Notes under the pieces: model-generated
Seen by the model: the letters and a program-made list of their open reading frames with translations, nothing else
Told to the model about the DNA's origin: nothing
The model's database searches: none
Translations under genes and position numbers: made by a program
Shown here: positions 45,601 to 53,900 of the stretch, piece by piece
Layout: every line of letters begins with the position of its first letter
How positions within the stretch are numbered: position 1 is the stretch's first letter
Origin: Bolinopsis microptera
Lineage: Eukaryota > Ctenophora > Tentaculata > Lobata > Bolinopsidae
Length of the DNA: 64,000 nt
NCBI RefSeq assembly: GCF_026151205.1
Contig: NC_087073.1
Span: 21,726,270 to 21,790,269 of the forward strand
Direction of reading: 5' to 3'

Positions 45601-46729
45601 CTTCCCTGCTCTTCCCTGCTCTTCCCTCCTCTTCCCTTCTCTTCCCTCCTCTTCCCTTCTCTTCCCTCCTCTTCCCTCCTCTTCCCTCCTCTTCCCTCCT
45701 CTTCCCTGCTCTTCCCTGCTCTTCCCTGCTCTTCCCTCCTCTTCCCTTCTCTTCCCTCCTCTTCCCTCCCTTTCCCTCCTCTTCCCTCCTCTTCCCTCCT
45801 CTTCCCTCCTCTTCCCTCCTCTTCCCTCCTCTTCCCTTCTCTTCCCTCCTCTTCCCTCCTCTTCCCTCCTCTTCCCTCCTCTTCCCTCCTCTTCCCTCCT
45901 CTTCCCTCCTCTTCCCTCCTCTTCCCTTCTCTTCCCTCCTCTTCCCTCCTCTTCCCTCCTCTTCCCTCCTCTTCCCTCCTCTTCCCTCCTCTTCCCTCCT
46001 CTTCCCTCCTCTTCCCTCCTCTTCCCTCCTCTTCCCTTCTCTTCCCTCCTCTTCCCTCCTCTTCCCTGCTCTTCCCTGCTCTTCCCTGCTCTTCCCTCCT
46101 CTTCCCTTCTCTTCCCTCCTCTTCCCTCCTCTTCCCTGCTCTTCCCTCCTCTTCCCTCCTCTTCCCTCCTCTTCCCTCCTCTTCCCTGCTCTTCCCTGCT
46201 CTTCCCTGCTCTTCCTCCTCTTCCCTTCTCTTCCCTCCTCTTCCCTCCCTTTCCCTCCTCTTCCCTCCTCTTCCCTCCTCTTCCCTCCTCTTCCCTCCTC
46301 TTCCCTCCTCTTCCCTTCTCTTCCCTCCTCTTCCCTCCTCTTCCCTCCTCTTCCCTCCTCTTCCCTCCTCTTCCCTCCTCTTCCCTCCTCTTCCCTCCTC
46401 TTCCCTCCTCTTCCCTCCTCTTCCCTTCTCTTCCCTCCTCTTCCCTCCTCTTCCCTCCTCTTCCCTCCTCTTCCCTCCTCTTCCCTCCTCTTCCCTCCTC
46501 TTCCCTCCTCTTCCCTCCTCTTCCCTCCTCTTCCCTCCTCTTCCCTCCTCTTCCCTCCTCTTCCCCACACCAATACTCACTGAGACACCAAGTTAGGGAA
46601 CCTCCAGACGTTTCCCAGACCTACAGCAGAACCTACTGCAGCTAGAATGAAGGAGATTGGGTGATCCCATTCCTTCCTCCCTTTCTCACGATCCTGTTGG
46701 ATCTTGGACTCTATGTCAACATCGCCCAT
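30631..46729 (-). CDS. SLC6-family sodium-coupled transporter, 15 exons, 654 aa
   Basis: A Na+-coupled neurotransmitter/amino-acid symporter of the plasma membrane. My joined exons, all in phase, are 46729-46581, 45007-44864, 44772-44597, 43881-43702, 42172-42069, 40077-39971, 39813-39659, 39250-39135, 38980-38880, 33879-33759, 33636-33475, 33249-33134, 31598-31511, 31176-31007 and 30706-30631. The family signature is [18 protein letters not shown] in TM1. Also present are PFLIPYFF in TM2, a TM6 [18 protein letters not shown], and GLAFIAYP in the EL4 region. The loop after TM3 is short and lacks the paired cysteines of animal monoamine/GABA carriers, so the substrate cannot be named. Four hydrophobic segments follow TM10, giving about 14 rather than 12 membrane spans. 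All introns are GT-AG except intron 8, which reads GC-AG. Nearly every intron holds its own minisatellite. Confidence 0.95.
31131..31440 (-). repeat. 62-bp array duplicating the 3' splice site of SLC6 exon 14
   Basis: Five tandem units. In gene orientation each is 17 bases of intron end (ACAAACACTGTTCAG) plus the first 45 coding bases of exon 14 (GGTGATATAGAG onwards). Every unit keeps the AG acceptor. Units 2 and 4 share variants (CTAAATCACC), so the array grew by doubling. Annotated use is of the innermost acceptor at 31176; the others are potential alternatives. Confidence 0.93.
31625..31738 (-). repeat. 41-bp minisatellite in SLC6 intron 12, shared with the GLB1 gene
   Basis: About 2.5 copies, in gene orientation, of a 41-bp unit with CCAATCAGAACACAGTATT and CACCACGTGAC. 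The same unit forms the array at 48128-48375 in intron 1 of the beta-galactosidase gene, in the same transcriptional orientation. In both genes it lies directly upstream of a 3' splice site. Confidence 0.88.
31985..33125. repeat. 14-bp minisatellite, SLC6 intron 12
   Basis: About 80 copies of AGCTGCAGTAAAGT / AGCTGCAGTTAAGT, each carrying the palindrome CTGCAG. The array starts about 6 bp inside the intron after the exon 12 donor (GG/GTTAGTACTGCAG). Confidence 0.95.
33895..34050. repeat. 37-bp E-box minisatellite plus duplicated exon 10 acceptor, SLC6 intron 9
   Basis: Three to four units containing AACCACGTGATGCCCTAATA. The block ACTGTACCACTG...AATACATCATCAA, which is the exon 10 3' splice site region, occurs once at the real exon (33870-33900) and again at 34028-34062. 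The array therefore lies between duplicated splice acceptors. Confidence 0.85.
34165..38872. repeat. 10-bp GT-rich minisatellite, 4.7 kb, SLC6 intron 9
   Basis: Roughly 470 units of GTGTGTAGCT, mixed with 8-bp GTGTAGCT and a few GTGTGTAGCA/GTAGTA variants. It begins within 8 bp of the exon 9 donor (GATAG/GTGAGACACAGCTAC). The part at about 34600-35150 is far more irregular than the rest. Frames of 1,000-1,500 codons through it are artefacts. Confidence 0.98.
39317..39640. repeat. 37-bp E-box minisatellite, SLC6 intron 7
   Basis: About 9 units containing AACCACGTGATGCCTAAATA and AGGTAATGATGGTT. Same family as the array at 33895-34050 in intron 9 of the same gene. It adjoins the exon 7 donor region at 39658. 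Confidence 0.93.
40140..41960. repeat. 20-bp minisatellite, SLC6 intron 5
   Basis: About 88 units of AGGAGGGATTGTTTAACAGG, with ATTATTTAAC and AAGAGAGATT variants. A 6-8 unit block repeats several times. It extends to within tens of bases of the exon 6 acceptor. Confidence 0.96.
42371..43641. mobile_element. inverted-repeat insertion in SLC6 intron 4, with duplicated exon-like arms
   Basis: Arms of about 240-270 bp are inverted copies. Each arm begins with a T tract and TAG (a 3' splice-site look-alike), followed by an open frame ([18 protein letters not shown], then [18 protein letters not shown]) preserved in both arms with a few substitutions. Between the arms are two direct copies of a roughly 310-390 bp block (from 42604 and 42996). 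Copy one carries a minus-strand frame with [18 protein letters not shown] and a Cys-containing C-terminus. None of these peptides is recognised. A transposon that captured gene pieces, or a fold-back duplication, are both possible. Confidence 0.6.
43905..44310. repeat. 9/18-bp minisatellite, SLC6 intron 3
   Basis: Units TTAGTTGTG and TTAGTTATT alternate. It reaches to within about 25 bp of the exon 4 acceptor. The valine/leucine frames here are artefacts. Confidence 0.93.
44506..44529. repeat. poly-G run, SLC6 intron 3
   Basis: More than 20 G with one early interruption, followed by GGTTCCAACA duplicated once. Confidence 0.85.
44816..44850 (-). repeat. second copy of the exon 3 acceptor region of SLC6
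   Basis: CACACTCGCAGTCCTATACC followed by CCTAAGAGACAGTG repeats the exon 3 start at 44753-44786 (CACTCGCCAGTCCTATACC, CCTGAGAGATAGTG). It is a two-copy example of duplication across a 3' splice site; the upstream copy has TTAGGGG in place of CTCAGGGG. Confidence 0.7.
45112..46564. repeat. 10-bp pyrimidine minisatellite, SLC6 intron 1
   Basis: About 145 units of CTTCCCTCCT, with CTTCCCTGCT and CTTCCCTTCT variants arranged in repeating blocks. One strand is almost pure pyrimidine. In gene orientation it reads GGGAAGAGGA and starts about 17 bp after the exon 1 donor. Triplex or G-quadruplex formation is possible. The 500-codon frames on both strands are artefacts. Confidence 0.98.
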
Positions 46730-47491
46730 CTTTACGGGCTCGTATCTATTAATGTATCTAGTTTAAGCTTAAGGTTATGTGTCAACATCGCCCATCTTTA
46801 CGGGCTCGTATCTATTAATGTATCTAGTTTAAGCTTAAGGTTATATGTCAACATCGCCCATCTTTACGGGCTCGTATCTATTAATGTATCTAGTTTAAGC
46901 TTAAGGTTATGTGTCAACATCGCCCATCTTTACGGGCTCGTATCTATTAATGTATCTAGTTTAAGCTTAAGGTTATATGTCAACATCGCCCATCTTTACG
47001 GGCTCGTATCTATTAATGTATCTAGTTTAAGCTTAAGGTTATGTGTCAACATCGCCCATCTTTACGGGCTCGTATCTATTAATGTATCTAGTTTAAGCTT
47101 AAGGTTATGTGTCAACATCGCCCATCTTTACGGGCTCGTATCTATTAATGTATCTAGTTTAAGCTTAAGGTTATATGTCAACATCGCCCATCTTTACGGG
47201 CTCGTATCTATTAATGTATCTAGTTTAAGCTTAAGGTTATGTGTCAACATCGCCCATCTTTACGGGCTCGTATCTATTAATGTATCTAGTTTAAGCTTAA
47301 GGTTATGTGTCAACATCGCCCATCTTTACGGGCTCGTATCTATTAATGTATCTAGTTTAAGCTTAAGGTTATGTGTCAACATCGCCCATCTTTACGGGCT
47401 CGTATCTATTAATGTATCTAGTTTAAGCTTAAGGTTATATGTCAACATCGCCCATCTTTACGGGCTCGTATCTATTAATGTATCTAGTTTA
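46715..47491 (-). repeat. 66-bp array duplicating the SLC6 start-codon region
   Basis: Twelve units at exact 66-bp spacing (46715, 46781 and so on to 47441). In gene orientation each contains CCCGTAAAGATGGGCGATG, the transporter start with an A at -3 and G at +4. The innermost unit continues into the coding sequence. The other eleven read ATG GGC GAT GTT GAC AYA TAA, so each is a six-codon upstream ORF if transcribed. The + strand 22-residue repeat frame is an artefact of 66 being divisible by 3. Confidence 0.96.
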
Positions 47492-47913
47492 AGTTATTTG
47501 TCGTTAACTGATTGGTTACTTTTGAGTTACTAAAAGGTTACTAAAAGGTTACTAAAAGGTTACTAAAAGGTTACTAAAAGGTTACTAAAAGGTTACTAAA
47601 AGGTTACTAAAAGGTTACTAAAAGGTTACTAAAAGGTTACTAAAAGGTTACTAAAAGGTTACTAAAAGGTTACTAAAAGGTTACTAAAAGGTTACTAAAA
47701 GGTTACTAAAAGGTTACTAAAAGGTTACTAAAAGTTACTAAAAGGTTACTAAAAGGTTACTAAAAGGTTACTAAAAGGTTACTAAAAGGTTACTAAAAGG
47801 TTACTAAAAGGTTACTAAAAGGTTACTAAAAGGTTACTAAAAGCTTAGTAATAGACAACTTTTTTGAACTTTGTGTGATTAACAATTATAAAACAGGGAC
47901 TATGTTTTAAAGG
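46730..47913. promoter_or_regulatory. divergent intergenic/promoter region between SLC6 and GLB1 genes
   Basis: The two start codons point away from each other and are 1184 bp apart. Nearly all of that is the 66-bp array and an 11-bp array. Only about 70 bp next to the GLB1 start is non-repetitive. The core promoters of both genes must lie in or beside the repeats; the inference is from position only. Confidence 0.6.
47516..47843. repeat. 11-bp minisatellite GGTTACTAAAA
   Basis: About 30 copies with one 1-base deletion. It lies immediately upstream of the beta-galactosidase first exon. Confidence 0.97.
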
Positions 47914-50900
47914 ATGATAATGACGCTGCAAACCAGGTTTCTAGCCAGGTTGCTAGCACTTGTCATTCTTTCTGTGCTGTATAGCAAGGGAACAACGCAA
48001 ACCTTCACCATTGACTACCAGGTAATTCTATTCAAATTATATATCACCTCGGTTTAACGTGTTTTTAATGATGCAAAGATATTAGATTAGTTGGAGATCG
48101 AACTTGAACTTTGTGGAGTAAATCTTGCGATTCACCGGGTGACACAAACTAAACAATCAGAACACAGTATTCACACCACGTGACACAAACTAAACAATAT
48201 CCACACCACGTGACAGAAACCAACCAATCAGAACACAGTATTCACACCACGTGACACAAACCAACCAATCAGAACACAGTATTCACACCACGTGACACAA
48301 ACTAAACAATCAGAACACAGTATTCACACCACGTGACACAAACCAAACAATCAAAACACAGTATTCACACCACTAATACGAGATGCCCCCAGAGAGATTG
48401 CTACGCTAAGGATGGCGAGTGTTACCGTTACATTGCGGGGGAAATGCATTACTTCCGAATCCCAGCCCACTATTGGGAGGACAGGCTCTTGAAACTCCGT
48501 GCTGCTGGATTCACTACTGTTCAAACGTGAGTATCAATTATCAAGTAGTAACACAAACAGGCTACTCACACCAAGTCACACAAACATGCTACTCACACCA
48601 AGTCACACAAACAGGCTACTCACATCAAGTCACACAAACAGGCTACTCACATCAAGTCACACAAACAGGCTACTCACACCAAGTCACACAAACATGCTAC
48701 TCACACCAAGTCACACAAACAGGCTACTCACATCAAGTCACACAAACAGGCTACTCACACCAAGTCACACAAACAGGCTACTCACATCAAGTCACACAAA
48801 CATGCTACTCACATCAAGTCACACAAACAGGCTACTCACATCAAGTCACACAAACAGGCTACTCACACCAAGTCACACAAACAGGCTACTCACATCAAGT
48901 CACACAAACAGGCTACTCACATCAAGTCACACAAACAGGCTACTCACATCAAGTCACACAAACAGGCTACTCACATCAAGTCACACAAACAGGCTACTCA
49001 CATCAAGTCACACAAACAGGCTACTCACACCAAGTCACACAAACATGCTACTCACACCAAGTCACACAAACAGGCTACTCACATCAAGTCACACAAACAG
49101 GCTACTCACACCGAGTCACACAAACAAGCTACTCACATCAAGTCACACAAACAGGCTACTCACACCAAGTCACACAAACAGGCTACTCACACCGAGTCAC
49201 ACAAACAGGCTTCTCACATCAAGTCACACAAACAGGCTACTCAGACACATCAAGTCACACAAACAGGCTTCTCACATCAAGTCACACAAACATGCTACTC
49301 ACACCAAGTCACACAAACAGGCTACTCACACCAAGTCACACAAACAGGCTACTCACACCAAGTCACACAAACAGGCTACTCACACCGAGTCACACAAACA
49401 AGCTACTCACATCAAGTCACACAAACAGGCTACTCACATCAAGTCACACAAACAGGCTACTCACAGCAAGTCACACAAACAGGCTACTCACACCAAGTCA
49501 CACAAACAGGCTACTCACATCAAGTCACACAAACAGGCTACTCACATCAAGTCACACAAACAGGCTACTCACATCAAGTCACACAAACAGGCTACTCACA
49601 CCAAGTCACACAAACAGGCTACTCACATCAAGTCACACAAACAGGCTACTCATACCAAGTCACACAAACAAGCTACTCACATCAAGTCACACAAACAAGC
49701 TACTCACATCAAGTCACACAAACAGGCTACTCACATCAAGTCACACAAACAGGCTACTCACACCAAGTCACACAAACAGGCTACTCACACCAAGTCACAC
49801 AAACAGGCTTCTCACATCAAGTCACACAAACAGGCTACTCACATCAAGTCACACAAACAGGCTACTCACACCGAGTCACACAAACAGGCTACTCACACCA
49901 AGTCACAAAAACAAGCTACTCACATCAAGTCACACAAACAGGCTACTCATACCAAATCACACAAACAAGCTACTCACACCAAGTCACACAAACAGGCTAC
50001 TCACATCAATTCACACAAACAAGCTACTCACATCAAGTCACACAAACAGGCTACTCACACCAAGTCACACAAACATGCTACTCACACCAAGTCACACAAA
50101 CAGGCTTCTCACATCAAGTAACACAAACAGGCTACTTACTCAAGGTTACTAAAATATCAATAGCTACGGCTATTATTAATTATACAGTTTACCTAATCAG
50201 CCACAGCATCTTATCTTATATCAGGTTCAAGATTGTGAGTGTAGAAATTACATCGTGTTGGATGGAATGTTAACAGTGGGAAATGTAACAAGTGTGTGGG
50301 AAATGGAACAAGTATGTGGGAAATGTAATAAGTATTTGGGAAATGTAAAAAGTGTGTGGGAAATGTAAAAAGTGTGTGGGAAATTTAACAAGTATGTGGG
50401 AAATGTAACAAGTGTGTGGGAAATGTAACAAGTATGTGGGAAATGTAAAAAGTGTGTGGGAAATGTAACAAGTGTGTGGGAAATGTAACAAGTGTGTGGG
50501 AAATGTAACAAGTGTGTGGGAAATGTAATAAGTATTTGGGAAATGTAAAAAGTGTGTGGGAAATGTAAAAAGTGTGTGGGAAATTTAACAAGTATGTGGG
50601 AAATTTAACAAGTGTGTGGGAAATGTAACAAGTGTGTGGGAAATGTAACAAGTATGTGGGAAATGGAACAAGTGTGCGGGAAATGTAAAAAGTGTGCGGG
50701 AAATGTAAAAAGTGTGTGGGAAATGTAACAAGTATGTGGGAAATGGAACAAGTGTGCGGGAAATGTAAAAAGTGTGTGGGAAATGTAACAAGTATGTGGG
50801 AAATGTAACAAGTATGTGGGAAATTTAACAAGTGTGTGGGAAATGTAACAAGTGTGTGGGAAATTTAACAAGTGTGTGGGAAATGTAACAAGTGTGTGGG

Positions 50901-53900
50901 AAATTTAATAAGTATGTGGGAAATTTAACAAGTGTGTGGGAAATTTAACAAGTGTGTGGGAATTGTAACAAGTGTGTGGGAAATTTAATAAGTATGTGGG
51001 AAATTTAACAAGTGTGTGGGAAATTTAACAAGTGTGTGGGAAATGTAACAAGTATGTGGGAAATGTAACAAGTGTGTGGGAAATGTAACAAGTATGTGGG
51101 AAATGTAACAAGTGTGTGGGAAATGTAACAAGTGTGTGGGAAATGTAACAAGTGTGCGGGAAATGTAACAAGTGTGTGGGAAATGTAACAAGTATGTGGG
51201 AAATTTAACAAGTGTGTGGGAAATGTAACAAGTGTGTGGGAAATTTAATAAGTATGTGGGAAATTTAACAAGTGTGTGGGAAATTTAACAAGTGTGTGGG
51301 AAATGTAACAAGTATGTGGGAAATGTAACAAGTGTGTGGGAAATGTAACAAGTGTGTGGGAAATGTAACAAGTGTGTGGGAAATGTAACAAGTGTGTGGG
51401 AAATGTAAAAAGTGTGTGGGAAATGTAACAAGTGTGTGGGAAATGTAACAAGTGTATGGGAAATGTACCAAGTATGTGGGAAATTTAACAAGCGTGTGTG
51501 AAATGTAGTGGTGTCATTAAACAGGCAGATGCTTTATAACTCGGCCATTTTTAATTTTAGTGCAATCGACGAAATTTGGTATACGGGAGTTCGGGATGTA
51601 AGTTTACTGTTATGTGTTCCTACTTTGAATTTACTTTTGGTTCTTTACTTTGAGAAGGATCAAACAAAGAGAAACGAGGATAACAACGTTAGAACAAAAG
51701 GGGTATATTAGGGAATAGTAACAACACGTATAAACAAGACCGACTGAAGGGAAATGTGAATGGGATAGGGAATAGGGATAACTTTGTGAAGGGGTAACTT
51801 TACTCCAAAACTCTTACTATCTATATGGGCTGATTGCTTACGGAGCAAGACTATAACGGTGCATCTCAAATATCTATCAGTGCGTGACGTTGCCTAATTA
51901 ATCTTAAAAAAGGTTTAACTAATGAGCCAAATAATTGCTTGAGATTGACATAAAAACGGTTTGACCTTGCATTAGAACAAAACACCATTAACTTTAAACC
52001 AAACAATAACTGGGATCCCTAGGGAGAGTGGAGACCAGGAGACCACTAGCTTATAAGCTCATAGAAGTAGAGCACCCAAAATCTAGGTGTATACGCTACT
52101 TCATAGGTACTTCAGTAATACAGTGCATATAAACCTCACTTTTAACTGGGAGTAATGATCTTCTTCCGGGATAAATAAGTCACTAGGTTCCTTACTGTGT
52201 AGTGTGCACTCACTGTACTGAGAAGGACGTATTCAAAGAAGGAGAATCCTAGCCGAGATCGCTTTTAAGAAGTTTAAAAAGGTGTGGTTGTCCGGTAAGA
52301 AAAGGTTATATGATGAACAAGTTGTATCTGTATTGATTTATAACTCAAACAGTTGGAGTCCTAAGAAAGCAACCATGGAGAATATAGACACACCTCATCG
52401 TAGACACCTGAAGTCCATTTTAAACATCAAATGGCCTAAAGGTATGATAAGCAACAAAGCATTGTATGAAATGTGCAAAGTTGAAAAGTTATCCAAGCGT
52501 ATCGGTTTGGACACATTCTCAGGACTATGGAGAACACCCCAGCCCAAACGGCTCTCTCTTTTGCTATTGAATCAGATAATTTATTAATTGGAAGATTGGG
52601 GAGACCTAGAATGAACTTGTTATCTGCTTTAAGAAATTATTAATGATTTAAGTAGTACAAATTTGCACATAGATAACTTGCATGAATTAAACAAAATCAA
52701 AGATATAGCTGCATGCAACAGATGTTGGGAAAATCTGTTTCAAGGGTACAGTTTACCGCATTAAGGTATTTTTATGAATCATTTTTGTCGGTAAGATCCT
52801 GTTTTATAATAATAATAAGAATATTATTATAATAATAATATTTATCCCGGAAATTATTATAGGAGTCACGTGTATCGGAGAATAGAAAATATAACTAATC
52901 TGCTTATGTTCGCTTAGTAATGGCATTATGCATTATGCAGAGCAAGGATAACTTCATTACCTGCGCGGGTTCTGGAGAATTTTCAATTTAATTTTGTGCA
53001 TATTTTTCCATTTTATTCCCAAGGCCATATTTCAATTTATAATAATATTTACATTCTACGGTAGTTATGTGTGTTATAATATGCATTGTTTCTGAGAAAT
53101 GACATTCAATACAAACAACATCTACGTTTACAATTTGCACGTGCGCCTATTTCAGGTACATACCGTGGAACGTGCACGTGCCTGCGGAAGACACATACAG
53201 TTTTGAGGGAATAGCAAACGTGTACAGTTACCTGGAGACAGCATGGTCACTAGGGCTCACAGTGATAGTGCGACCTGGCCCCTTTCTGGCAACGGAGTGG
53301 GACTACGGGGGCTTCCCTGCTTGGTTACTAAAAGATAGGCCTACTTTAGAGTGAGTCATATTATCTACTAACATAGATATTATGTTTTCTGGAACCAGTG
53401 GCGTAACATTGCCTGGCGCCCCCCCCCCCCCCCCGAAAAAGCGCCCCCCTGTTGGCGTCCCCTCCCCTTTTGGCGCCCCTCCCTAAAATTGAACAAATTA
53501 TGTGATTTTAGAGGATACGCCGGTAAAATCTCTAAAAAAGTGTATTTCTAGAGCAAAACACGCAGTTTTGCTAGTACCTCAGTTAAGTTTTTCAAATTGT
53601 CCCACATTCAAAAGACGATTTGGTGCACCCCTAAAGCCCTAAGATGGCGGCAATCTGCTACATATAATATATATATATTAATAATAATATATATTATATT
53701 AATATATAATGTATGTAGAGATGTATCTTTTTGGAAAGTTGCCAAAAAGTTTTGCATGTTTCTGCAGCTAAATTATTTCAGTGTACGACGGAACGAGACA
53801 ATGTTTATGAAGGAGGTGAAAAAGTGGTATTCCAAACTCCTCCCCACACTGAAACCCTACTTGTACAGTAGCGGGGGTCCTATTATTGCAGTTCAGGTAC

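Noticed and set aside
44984-46645. Proline/leucine-rich and Arg/Glu/Gly-rich frames of about 500 codons on both strands
   Set aside because: Artefact of the CTTCCCTCCT array in SLC6 intron 1.
46661-47533. 290-codon frame of a 22-residue repeat on the + strand
   Set aside because: Consequence of the 66-bp unit. The meaningful strand is minus, where the unit carries the SLC6 start codon.
48419-50152. Frames of 540-577 codons extending from GLB1 exon 2
   Set aside because: Exon 2 ends at a good donor (AC/GTGAGT), and the next exon joins in phase to rebuild the GH35 fold. The remainder is the 27-bp array.
53390-53440. hAT-type terminal motif CAGTGGCGTAAC
   Set aside because: Single end only; no inverted partner or 8-bp duplication found in the intron.
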